From Osmia lignaria lignaria (lineage: Eukaryota > Arthropoda > Insecta > Hymenoptera > Megachilidae), in the NCBI RefSeq assembly GCF_051020975.1, contig NW_027478162.1:16306001-16370000 (forward strand): a stretch of 64,000 bases of DNA. Direction: 5' to 3'. A program made the translations under genes and the position numbers. The notes under the pieces were generated by a model. That model was given only the letters and a program-made list of their open reading frames with translations. It was not told the origin of the DNA and searched no databases. This document shows positions 1 to 9,671 of this stretch, piece by piece (within the stretch, counting starts at the first letter, position 1; each line of letters begins with the position of its first letter).

Positions 1-282
1 GTTCCGAAGCCGCACCAACATAATAGAGATACGGAAACACCGTGGCCCCTTTCTTTGAGATAACTCTGCACTAGTGCGAGCCGCAAATGCCGCTTCCAGC
101 TTAGCTGTGCAGAAGAAGAACAACAAGAAGAAGAAATATCTCGAAATATGTCCGTCAGGCCCCTTCCCTTGAGATAAATCTGCAAATATCTCGGAAACGA
201 AGCGAGCTATGGCAAAATGTTAAGAGACCTTTTTTGTAGAGAATTAAGTTTCCTACTTTTTATGTTCTATGATATTTTCTGA
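1..282 (+). repeat. Partial monomer U0 at left window edge
   Basis: The window opens at base 41 of the monomer (GTTCCGAAGCC) and runs to the end of that unit. It carries the CTAGTGCGAGCCGC variant with GCCGCTTCC, which is also seen in U12 (3825) and U23 (7367). It is therefore a member of the same variant family and not an array edge. The array continues to the left. Confidence 0.93.
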
Positions 283-296
283 TCAGATGCGTAGTT

Positions 297-309
297 CTCG
301 AGATATATC
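297..309. repeat. CTCGAG palindrome joined to GATATATC palindrome
   Basis: In the reference unit CTCGAG (297-302) overlaps the 8-bp palindrome GATATATC (302-309). Most monomers keep both. A sub-family replaces CTCGAG with TTCGAG and usually changes the following TCAAGATA to TCGAGATA. The presence or absence of this site is a handy marker of monomer type and predicts a 322-bp XhoI ladder with missing rungs. Confidence 0.85.
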
Positions 310-365
310 AAGATATTTAAAAGTTCCGAAGCCGCACCAACATAATAGAGATACAGAAACACCGT

Positions 366-392
366 GGCCCCTTTCTTTGAGATAACTCTGCA
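366..392 (+). repeat. Internal 27-bp direct repeat, copy 1
   Basis: GGCCCCTTTCTTTGAGATAA followed by CTCTGCA matches the segment at 480-506 at 24 of 27 positions (differences at positions 9, 11 and 21), offset by 114 bp within the monomer. This suggests that the 322-bp unit grew by internal duplication of a shorter ancestor. The pair occurs in essentially every monomer. Confidence 0.85.
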
Positions 393-435
393 CTACTGCG
401 AGCTGCAAATGCCACTTCCAGCTTAGCTGTGCAGA
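387..435. repeat. Inverted repeat TCTGCAC ... GTGCAGA
   Basis: TCTGCAC (387-393) pairs with GTGCAGA (429-435) over a 35-base loop, and inside the loop AGCT occurs near each side (401-404 and 425-428). The arms are kept in nearly all monomers. It could form a weak hairpin in single strands. No function is claimed. Confidence 0.5.
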
Positions 436-456
436 AGAAGAACAACAAGAAGAAGA
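433..456 (+). repeat. Purine-rich 24-bp mirror repeat
   Basis: The strand reads the same in both directions around the centre between 444 and 445: AGAAGAAGAAC on the left, its mirror on the right, with two C residues (443 and 446) as the only pyrimidines. Homopurine mirror repeats are known to favour intramolecular triplex (H-DNA), but the two C interruptions would weaken it. Most monomers keep the symmetry. Variants such as GAAGAGGAAC (4791 unit), AAAAAGAAG (3503 unit) and AATAAG (46003 unit) break it. Confidence 0.8.
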
Positions 457-479
457 AATATCTCGAAATATGTCCGTCA

Positions 480-506
480 GGCCCCTTCCCTTGAGATAAA
501 TCTGCA
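480..506 (+). repeat. Internal 27-bp direct repeat, copy 2
   Basis: GGCCCCTTCCCTTGAGATAA followed by ATCTGCA is the second copy of the element at 366-392. Both are followed, after different spacings, by a GCGAGCT motif, which hints that the shared ancestry extends beyond the 27 bp. Some monomers change GAGATAA to GAGCTAA here (for example U15 at 4791 and U17 at 5435). Confidence 0.85.
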
Positions 507-514
507 AATATCTC
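493..514. repeat. GAGATA / TATCTC inverted repeat, 10-bp spacer
   Basis: GAGATA (493-498) and TATCTC (509-514) are perfect 6-bp inverted arms around a 10-base spacer. A further TATCTC lies at 459-464, and GAGATA boxes lie at 300-305 and 379-384. Each monomer therefore carries five copies of this hexamer, three on the + strand and two on the - strand. This could be a protein-binding dyad or a relic of internal duplication; the sequence alone does not decide. Confidence 0.7.
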
Positions 515-1892
515 GGAAACGAAGCGAGCTATGGCAAAATGTTAAGAGACCATTTTTGTAGAGAATTAAGTTTCCTACTTTTTATGTTCTATGATATTTT
601 TTGATCAGATGCGTAGTTCTCGAGATATATCCTGATATTTAAAAGTTCCGAAGCGGCACCAACATAATAGAGATACAGAAACACCGTGGCCCCTTTCTTT
701 GAGGTAACTCTGCACTATTGCGAGCTGCAAATGCCACTTCCAGCTTAGCTGTGCAGAAGAAGAACAACAAGAAGAAGGAATATCTCGAAATATGTCCGTC
801 AGGCCCCTTCCCTTGAGATAAATCTGCAAATATCTCGGAAACCAAGCGAGCTATGGCAAAATGTTTAGAGACCTTATTTGTAGAGAATTAAGTTTCCTAC
901 TTTTTATGCTCTACGATATTTTTTGATCAGATGCGTAGTTCTCGAGATATATCAAGATATTTAAAAGTTCCGAAGCCGCACCAACATAATAGAGATACAG
1001 AAACACCGTGGCCCCTCTCTTTGAGATAACTCTGCACTATTGCGCGCTGCAAATGCCACTTCCAGCTTAGCTGTGCAGAAGAAGAACAACAAGAAGAAGA
1101 AATATCTCGAAATATGTCCGTCAGGCCCCTTCCCTTGAGATAAATCTGCAAATATCTCGGAAACGAAGCGAGCTATGGCAAAATGTTAAGAGACCTTTTT
1201 TGTAGAGAATTAAGTTTCCTACTTTTTATGGTCTATGATATTTTTTGATCAGATGCGTAGTTCTCGAGATATATCAAGATATTTAAAAGCTCCGAAGCTG
1301 CACCAACATAATAAAGGTACAGAAACACCGTGGCCCCTTTCTTTGAGATAACTCTGCACTATTGCGAGCTGCAAATGCCACTTCCAGCTTAGCTGTGCAG
1401 AAGAAGAACAACAAGAAGAAGAAATATCTCGAAATATGTCCGTCAGGACCCTTCCCTTGAGATAAATCTGCAAATATCTCGGAAACGAAGCGAGCTATTG
1501 CAAAACGTTAAGAGACCTTTTTTGTAGAGAATTAAGTTTCCTACTTTTTATGTTCTATGATATTTTTTGATCAGATGCGTAGTTCTCGAGATATATCAAG
1601 ATATTTAAAAGTTCCGAAGCCGCACCAACATAATAGAGATACAGAAACACCGTAGCCCCTTTCTTTGCGATAACTCTGCACTATTGCGAGCTGCAAATGC
1701 CACTTCCAGCTTAGCTGTGCAGAAGAAGAACAACAAGAAGAAGAAATATCTCGAAATATGTCCGTCAGGCCCCTTCCCTTGAGATAAATCTGCAAATATC
1801 TCGGAAACGAAGCGAGCTATGGCAAAATGTTAAGAGACCTTTTTTGTAGAGAATTAAGTTTCCTACTTTTTATGTTGTATGATATTTTCTGA

Positions 1893-3502
1893 TCAGATGC
1901 GTAGTTCTCGAGATATATCAAGATATTTAAAAGTTCCGAAGCCGCACCAACATAATAGAGATACAGAAACACCGTGGCCCCTTTCTTTGAGATAACTCTG
2001 CACTACTGCGAGCTGCAAATGCCACTTCCAGCTTAGCTGTGCAGAAGAAGAACAACAAGAAGAAGAAATATCTCGAAATATGTCCGTCAGGCCCCTTCCC
2101 TTGAGATAAATCTGCAAATATCTCGGAAACGAAGCGAGCTATGGCAAAATGTTAAGAGACCATTTTTGTAGAGAATTAAGTTTCCTACTTTTTATGTTCT
2201 ATGATATTTTTTGATCAGATGCGTAGTTCTCGAGATATATCCTGATATTTAAAAGTTCCGAAGCGGCACCAACATAATAGAGATACAGAAACACCGTGGC
2301 CCCTTTCTTTGAGGTAACTCTGCACTATTGCGAGCTGCAAATGCCACTTCCAGCTTAGCTGTGCAGAAGAAGAACAACAAGAAGAAGGAATATCTCGAAA
2401 TATGTCCGTCAGGCCCCTTCCCTTGAGATAAATCTGCAAATATCTCGGAAACCAAGCGAGCTATGGCAAAATGTTTAGAGACCTTATTTGTAGAGAATTA
2501 AGTTTCCTACTTTTTATGCTCTACGATATTTTTTGATCAGATGCGTAGTTCTCGAGATATATCAAGATATTTAAAAGTTCCGAAGCCGCACCAACATAAT
2601 AGAGATACAGAAACACCGTGGCCCCTCTCTTTGAGATAACTCTGCACTATTGCGCGCTGCAAATGCCACTTCCAGCTTAGCTGTGCAGAAGAAGAACAAC
2701 AAGAAGAAGAAATATCTCGAAATATGTCCGTCAGGCCCCTTCCCTTGAGATAAATCTGCAAATATCTCGGAAACGAAGCGAGCTATGGCAAAATGTTAAG
2801 AGACCTTTTTTGTAGAGAATTAAGTTTCCTACTTTTTATGGTCTATGATATTTTTTGATCAGATGCGCAGTTCTCGAGATATATCAAGATATTTAAAAGC
2901 TCCGAAGCTGCACCAACATAATAGAGGTACAGAAACACCGTGGCCCCTTTCTTTGAGATAACTCTGCACTATTGCGAGCTGCAAATGCCACTTCCAGCTT
3001 AGCTGTGCAGAAGAAGAACAACAAGAAGAAGAAATATCTCGAAATATGTCCGTCAGGACCCTTCCCTTGAGATAAATCTGCAAATATCTCGGAAACAAAG
3101 CGAGCTATTGCAAAACGTTAAGAGACCTTTTTTGTAGAGAATTAAGTTTCCTACTTTTTATGTTCTATGATATTTTTTGATCAGATGCGTAGTTCTCGAG
3201 ATATATCAAGATATTTAAAAGTTCCGAAGCCGCACCAACATAATAGAGATACAGAAACACCGTAGCCCCTTTCTTTGCGATAACTCTGCACTATTGCGAG
3301 CTGCAAATGCCACTTCCAGCTTAGCTGTGCAGAAGAAGAACAACAAGAAGAAGAAATATCTCGAAATATGTCCGTCAGGCCCCTTCCCTTGAGATAAATC
3401 TGCAAATATCTCGGAAACGAAGCGAGCTATGGCAAAATGTTAAGAGACCTTTTTTGTAGAGAATTAAGTTTCCTACTTTTTACGTTGTATGATATTTTTT
3501 GA
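1893..3502 (+). repeat. Higher-order 5-mer (1,610 bp), copy 2: U6-U10
   Basis: This is a tandem copy of 283-1892. U6 equals U1 with no difference that I can see, and the diagnostic bases of U7, U8, U9 and U10 match U2, U3, U4 and U5. The match fades in the tail of U10, near 3480, where U10 reads TACGTTG against TATGTTG in U5. The U10 monomer is also the first unit of the 11-mer that follows, so the two HORs overlap by one unit. Confidence 0.9.
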
Positions 3503-6500
3503 TCGGATGCGTAGTTCTCGAGATATATCAAGATATTTAAAAGTTCCGAAGCCGCACCAACATAATAGAGGTACAGAAACACCGTGGCCCCTTTCTTTGA
3601 GATAACTCTGCACTATTGCGAGCTGCAAATGCCACTTCCAGCTTAGCTGTGCAGAAGAAGAACAACAAAAAGAAGAAATATCTCGAAATATGTCCGTCAG
3701 GCCCCTTCCCTTGAGATAAATCTGCAAATATCTCGGAAACGAAGCGAGCTATGGCAAAATGTTAAGAGACCTCTTTTGTAGAGAATTAAGTTTCCTACTT
3801 TTTATGTTCTATGATATTTTTTGATCAGAAGCGTAGTTTTCGAGATATATCGAGATATTTAAAAGATCCGAAGCCGCACCAACATAATAGAGATACAGAA
3901 ACACCGTGGCCCCTTTCTTTGAGATAACTCTGCACTAGTGCGAGCCGCAAATGCCGCTTCCAGCTTAGCTGTGCAGAAGAAGAACAACAAGAAGAAGAAA
4001 TATCTCGAAATATGTCCGTCAGGCCCCTTCCCTCGAGATAAATCTGCAAATATCTCGGAAACGAAGCGAGCTATGGCAAAATGTTAAGAGACCATTTTTG
4101 TAGAGAATTAAGTTTCCTACTTTTTATGTTCTATGATATTTTTTGATCAGATGCGTAGTTCTCGAGATATATCCTGATATTTAAAAGTTCCGAAGCGGCA
4201 CCAACATAATAGAGATACAGAAACACCGTGGCCCCTTTCTTTGAGGTAACCCTGCACTATTGCGAGCTGCATATGCCACTTCCAGCTTAGCTGTGCAGAA
4301 GAAGAACAACAAGAAGAAGGAATATCTCGAAATATGTCCGTCAGGCCCCTTTCCTTGAGATAAATCTGCAAATATCTCGGAAACCATGCGAGCTATGGCA
4401 AAATGTTTAGAGACCTTATTTGTAGAGAATTAAGTTTCCTACTTTTTATGTTCTACGATATTTTTTGATCAGATGCGTAGTTCTCGAGATATATCAAGAT
4501 ATTTAAAAGTTCCGAAGCCGCACCAACATAATAGAGATACAGAAACACCGTGGCCCCTTTCTTTGAGATAACTCTGCACTATTGCGAGCTGCAAATGCCA
4601 CTTCCAGCTTAGCTGTGCAGAAGAAGAACAACAAGAAGAAGAAATATCTCGAAATATGTCCGTCAGGCCCCTTCCCTTGAGATAAATCTGCAAATATCTC
4701 GGAAACGAAGCGAGCTATGGCAAAATGTTAAGAGACCTTTTTTGTAGAGAATTATGTTTCCTACAATTTACGTTCTCTGATATTTTTTGATCAGAAGCGT
4801 AGTTTTCGAGATATATCGAGATATTTAAAAGTTCCGAAGCCGCACCAACATAATAGAGATACAGAAACACCGTGGCCCCTTTCTTTGAGATAACTCTGCA
4901 CTATTGCGAGCTGCAAATGCCACTTCCAGCTTAGCTGTGCAGAAGAGGAACAACAAGAAGAAGAAATATCTCGGAATATGTCCGTCAGGCCCCTTCCCTT
5001 GAGCTAAATCTGCAAATATCTCGGAAACGATGCCGGTTATGGGAAAATGTTAAGAGACCTTTTTTGTAGAGAATTAAGTTTCCTACTTTTTATGTTCTAT
5101 GATATTTTTTGATCAGATGCGTAGTTCTCGAGATATATCAAGATATTTAAAAGTTCCGAAGCCGCACCAACATAATAGAGATACAGAAACACCGTGGCCC
5201 CTTTCTTTGAGATAACTCTGCACTATTGCGCGCTGCAAATGCCACTTCCAGCTTAGCTGTGCAGAAGAAGAACAACAAGAAGAAGAAATATCTCGAAATA
5301 TGTCCGTCAGGCCCCTTGCCTTGAGATAAATCTGCAAATATCTCGGAAACGAAGCGAGCTACGGCAAAATGTTAAGAGACCTTTTTTGTAGAAAATTAGG
5401 TTTCCTACTTTTTATGTTCTATGATATTTTTTGATCAGATGCGTAGTTCTCGAGATATATCAAGATATTTAAAAGTTCCGAAGCCGCACCAACATAATAG
5501 AGATACAGAAACACCGTGGCCCCTTTCTTTGCGATAACTCTGCACTATTGCGAGCTGCAAATGCCACTTCCAGCTTAGCTGTGCAGAAGAAGAACAACAA
5601 GAAGAAGAAATATCTCGGAATATGTCCGTCAGGCCCCTTCCCTTGAGCTAAATCTGCAAATATCTCGGAAACGATGCCAGCTATGGGAAAATGTTAAGAG
5701 ACCTTTTTTGTAGAGAATTAAGTTTTCTACTTTTTATGTTTTATGATATTTCTTGATCAGATGCGTAGTTCTCGAGATATATCAAGATATTTAAAAGTTC
5801 CGAAGCCGCACCAACATAATAGAGATACAGAATCACCGTGGCCCCTTTCTTTGAGATAACTCTGCACTATTGCGCGCAGCAAATGCCACTTCCAGCTTAG
5901 CTGTGCAGAAGAAGAACAACAAGAAGAAGAAATATCTCGAAATATGTCCGTCAGGCCTCTTCCCTTGAGATAAATCTGCAAATATCTCGGAAACGAAGCG
6001 GGCTATGGCAAAATGTTAAGAGACCTTTTTTGTAGAGAATTAAGTTTCCTACTTTTTATGTTCTATGATATTTTTTGATCAGATGCGTAGTTCTCGAGAT
6101 ATATCAAGATATTTAAAAGGTTCGAAGCCGCACCAACATAATAGAGATACAGAAACACCGTAGCCCCTTTCTTTGAGATAACTCTGCACTATTGCGCGCT
6201 GCAAATGCCACTTCCAGCTTAGCTGTGCAGAAGAAGAACAACAAGAAGAAGAAATATCTCGAAATATGTCCGTCAGGCCCCTTCCCTTGAGATAAATCTG
6301 CAAATATCTCGGAAACGAAGCGAGCTACGGCAAAATGTTAAGAGACCTTTTTTGTAGAAAATTAGGTTTCCTACTTTTTATGTTCTATGATATTTTTTGA
6401 TCAGATGCGTAGTTCTCGAGATATATCAAGATATTTAAAAGTTCCGAAGCCGCACCAACATAATAGAGATACAGAAACACCGTGGCCCCTTTCTTTGCGA

Positions 6501-6722
6501 TAACTCTGCACTATTGCGAGCTGCAAATGCCACTTCCAGCTTAGCTGTGCAGAAGAAGAACAACAAGAAGAAGAAATATCTCGAAATATGTCCGTCAGGA
6601 CCCTTCCCTTGAGATAAATGTGCAAATATCTCGGAAACAAAGCGAGCTATTGCAAAACGTTAAGAGACCTTTTTTGTAGAGAATTAAGTTTCCTACTTTT
6701 TATGTTCTATGATATTTTTTGA
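3181..6722 (+). repeat. Higher-order 11-mer (3,542 bp), copy 1: U10-U20
   Basis: Eleven monomers whose outer members recur exactly 3,542 bp later. U10-U14 match U21-U25, and U18-U20 match U29-U31. Markers are AACAAAAAGAAG in U11, GATCCGAAG in U12, GCATATGCC with AACCATGCG in U13, AGAATCACC with GCGCGCAGC in U18, AAGGTTCGAAG in U19, and AATGTGCAAAT with AACAAAGCG in U20. The three middle units (U15-U17) differ from their counterparts in copy 2. Confidence 0.9.
6119..6129 (+). promoter_or_regulatory. Pol III B-box-like motif in U19
   Basis: GGTTCGAAGCC fits the general tRNA-type B-box pattern GWTCRANNC. The usual monomer reads AGTTCCGAAGCC and does not match. The upstream TAGTTCTCGAG fits an A box poorly, with mismatches at the key A and R positions. 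A T6 run about 220 bp downstream (6348-6353) could act as a terminator. A chance match is quite possible, so this is listed only as a candidate. Confidence 0.15.
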
Positions 6723-8332
6723 TCAGATGCGTAGTTCTCGAGATATATCAAGATATTTAAAAGTTCCGAAGCCGCACCAACATAATAGAGATACAGAAAC
6801 ACCGTAGCCCCTTTCTTTGCGATAACTCTGCACTATTGCGAGCTGCAAATGCCACTTCCAGCTTAGCTGTGCAGAAGAAGAACAACAAGAAGAAGAAATA
6901 TCTCGAAATATGTCCGTCAGGCCCCTTCCCTTGAGATAAATCTGCAAATATCTCGGAAACGAAGCGAGCTATGGCAAAATGTTAAGAGACCTTTTTTGTA
7001 GAGAATTAAGTTTCCTACTTTTTACGTTGTATGATATTTTTTGATCGGATGCGTAGTTCTCGAGATATATCAAGATATTTAAAAGTTCCGAAGCCGCACC
7101 AACATAATAGAGGTACAGAAACACCGTGGCCCCTTTCTTTGAGATAACTCTGCACTATTGCGAGCTGCAAATGCCACTTCCAGCTTAGCTGTGCAGAAGA
7201 AGAACAACAAAAAGAAGAAATATCTCGAAATGTGTCCGTCAGGCCCCTTCCCTTGAGATAAATCTGCAAATATCTCGGAAACGAAGCGAGCTATGGCAAA
7301 ATGTTAAGAGACCTCTTTTGTAGAGAATTAAGTTTCCTACTTTTTATGTTCTATGATATTTTTTGATCAGAAGCGTAGTTTTCGAGATATATCGAGATAT
7401 TTAAAAGATCCGAAGCCGCACCAACATAATAGAGATACAGAAACACCGTGGCCCCTTTCTTTGAGATAACTCTGCACTAGTGCGAGCCGCAAATGCCGCT
7501 TCTAGCTTAGCTGTGCAGAAGAAGAACAACAAGAAGAAGAAATATCTCGAAATATGTCCGTCAGGCCCCTTCCCTCGAGATAAATCTGCAAATATCTCGG
7601 AAACGAAGCGAGCTATGGCAAAATGTTAAGAGACCATTTTTGTAGAGAATTAAGTTTCCTACTTTTTATGTTCTATGATATTTTTTGATCAGATGCGTAG
7701 TTCTCGAGATATATCCTGATATTTAAAAGTTCCGAAGCGGCACCAACATAATAGAGATACAGAAACACCGTGGCCCCTTTCTTTGAGGTAACCCTGCACT
7801 ATTGCGAGCTGCATATGCCACTTCCAGCTTAGCTGTGCAGAAGAAGAACAACAAGAAGAAGGAATATCTCGAAATATGTCCGTCAGGCCCCTTTCCTTGA
7901 GATAAATCTGCAAATATCTCGGAAACCATGCGAGCTATGGCAAAATGTTTAGAGACCTTATTTGTAGAGAATTAAGTTTCCTACTTTTTATGTTCTACGA
8001 TATTTTTTGATCAGATGCGTAGTTCTCGAGATATATCAAGATATTTAAAAGTTCCGAAGCCGCACCAACATAATAGAGATACAGAAACACCGTGGCCCCT
8101 TTCTTTGAGATAACTCTGCAGTATTGCGAGCTGCAAATGCCACTTCCAGCTTAGCTGTGCAGAAGAAGAACAACAAGAAGAAGAAATATCTCGAAATATG
8201 TCCGTCAGGCCCCTTCCCTTGAGATAAATCTGCAAATATCTCGGAAACGAAGCGAGCTATGGCAAAATGTTAAGAGACCTTTTTTGTAGAGAATTATGTT
8301 TCCTACAATTTACGTTCTCTGATATTTTTTGA

Positions 8333-8654
8333 TCAGAAGCGTAGTTTTCGAGATATATCGAGATATTTAAAAGTTCCGAAGCCGCACCAACATAATAGAG
8401 ATACAGAAACACCGTGGCCCCTTTCTTTGAGATAACCCTGCACTATTGCGAGCTGCATATGCCACTTCCAGCTTAGCTGTGCAGAAGAAGAACAACAAGA
8501 AGAAGGAATATCTCGAAATATGTCCGTCAGGCCCCTTTCCTTGAGATAAATCTGCAAATATCTCGGAAACCATGCGAGCTATGGCAAAATGTTTAGAGAC
8601 CTTATTTGTAGAGAATTAAGTTTCCTACTTTTTATGTTCTACGATATTTTTTGA
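8333..8654 (+). repeat. Hybrid monomer U26 (exchange product)
   Basis: The first ~100 bases match U15 (4791): GAAGCGTAGTTTTCGAG, GCCGCACC and GAGATAAC. The rest matches U24 (7689): CCCTGCAC, GCATATGCC, GAAGGAATATC, AACCATGCG and GTTTAGAGACCTTATTTG. The last base of the first type is the A at 8432 (GAGATA against GAGGTA), and the first base of the second type is the C at 8437. The switch therefore lies between 8432 and 8437. Confidence 0.85.
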
Positions 8655-8976
8655 TCAGATGCGTAGTTCTCGAGATATATCAAGATATTTAAAAGTTCCG
8701 AAGCCGCACCAACATAATAGAGATACAGAAACACCGTGGCCCCTTTCTTTGAGATAACTCTGCACTATTGCGAGCTGCAAATGCCACTTCCAGCTTAGCT
8801 GTGCAGAAGAAGAACAACAAGAAGAAGAAATATCTCGAAATATGTCCGTCAGGCCCCTTCCCTTGAGATAAATCTGCAAATATCTCGGAAACGAAGCGAG
8901 CTATGGCAAAATGTTAAGAGACCTTTTTTGTAGAGAATTATGTTTCCTACAATTTACGTTCTCTGATATTTTTTGA

Positions 8977-9298
8977 TCAGAAGCGTAGTTTTCGAGATAT
9001 ATCGAGATATTTAAAAGTTCCGAAGCCGCACCAACATAATAGAGATACAGAAACACCGTGGCCCCTTTCTTTGAGATAACTCTGCACTATTGCGAGCTGC
9101 AAATGCCACTTCCAGCTTAGCTGTGCAGAAGAGGAACAACAAGAAGAAGAAATATCTCGGAATATGTCCGTCAGGCCCCTTCCCTTGAGCTAAATCTGCA
9201 AATATCTCCGAAACGATGCCAGCTATGGGAAAATGTTAAGAGACCTTTTTTGTAGAGAATTAAGTTTTCTACTTTTTATGTTTTATGATATTTCTTGA
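8977..9298 (+). repeat. Hybrid monomer U28 (exchange product)
   Basis: The 5' part follows U15 (GAAGCGTAGTTTTCGAG and GAAGAGGAAC, up to about 9134). The 3' part follows U17 (GATGCCAGCTATGGG from about 9215, then AAGTTTTCTAC and TTTTATGATATTTCTTG). The switch lies between about 9134 and 9221. It joins the J-type unit to the tail that precedes U29, removing the equivalents of U16 and most of U17. Confidence 0.75.
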
Positions 9299-9660
9299 TC
9301 AGATGCGTAGTTCTCGAGATATATCAAGATATTTAAAAGTTCCGAAGCCGCACCAACATAATAGAGATACAGAATCACCGTGGCCCCTTTCTTTGAGATA
9401 ACTCTGCACTATTGCGCGCAGCAAATGCCACTTCCAGCTTAGCTGTGCAGAAGAAGAACAACAAGAAGAAGAAATATCTCGAAATATGTCCGTCAGGCCC
9501 CTTCCCTTGAGATAAATCTGCAAATATCTCGGAAACGAAGCGGGCTATGGCAAAATGTTAAGAGACCTTTTTTGTAGAGAATTAAGTTTCCTACTTTTTA
9601 TGTTCTATGATATTTTTTGATCAGATGCGTAGTTCTCGAGATATATCAAGATATTTAAAA

Positions 9661-9671
9661 GGTTCGAAGCC
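9661..9671 (+). promoter_or_regulatory. Pol III B-box-like motif in U30
   Basis: This is the HOR copy of the motif at 6119-6129, inherited with the 11-mer duplication. The same weaknesses apply: no convincing A box, and a match that could be chance. Confidence 0.15.

Larger units (their letters stand above)
283..604 (+). repeat. Reference monomer U1 (322 bp)
   Basis: This unit is chosen as the reference for phase. By direct count it has 127 G+C of 322 (39.4%). In order it holds a TGATCA palindrome overlapping its start, CTCGAG-GATATATC (297-309), CCGAAGCCGCACC, the first copy of an internal 27-bp element (366-392), a mirror repeat (433-456), the second copy of the 27-bp element (480-506), and an A+T-rich tail with T tracts of about 5-6. 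It is identical by eye to U6 (1893-2214). The length is close to two nucleosome repeats, as in many satellites, but this is family knowledge and not something the sequence proves. The start point is arbitrary, as for any tandem repeat. Confidence 0.95.
283..1892 (+). repeat. Higher-order 5-mer (1,610 bp), copy 1: U1-U5
   Basis: Five monomers in a fixed order: U1 (CACTACTGCG), U2 (ATATCCTGATA, GCGGCACC, GAGGTAAC, GAAGGAATATC, AACCAAGCG), U3 (GCGCGCTGC, CCTCTC), U4 (GCTCCGAAGCTGC, CAGGACCC) and U5 (CGTAGCCCC, TTGCGATAAC). The same five follow directly as U6-U10. Only a few single-base differences separate the copies, for example 1259/2869 (T/C) and 1316/2926 (A/G). Confidence 0.92.

Noticed and set aside
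283..507. A recurring - strand open frame of about 74 codons in most monomers, rich in Ser, Cys and Trp
   Set aside because: It begins with TTG rather than ATG in the common monomer. It carries a stop in the GAGCTAAATC units (for example U15, U17 and U28) and in U62, and loses its start in the ATCTGGAAAT units. The 322-bp period shifts the frame at each unit, so no longer protein is possible. Its persistence is explained by homogenisation of a satellite.
639..845. A second - strand open frame of about 68 codons in units such as U2, U7, U13, U24 and U33
   Set aside because: It overlaps the other open frame out of phase and appears only in monomers with certain point variants. It shows no sign of coding constraint or a start context.
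1515..1568. Phased T tracts that could make curved DNA (T6 at 1518-1523, T5 at 1545-1549, T6 at 1563-1568)
   Set aside because: The centre-to-centre distances are about 26 and 18 bp, which are not multiples of the helical turn, so additive curvature is not expected. A curvature calculation would settle it.
283..3502. Assembly duplication as the only reason for the near-identical 5-mer copies
   Set aside because: The copies differ at several single bases and are followed by a different HOR, as expected of real duplication. However, an assembly error cannot be fully excluded without reads.
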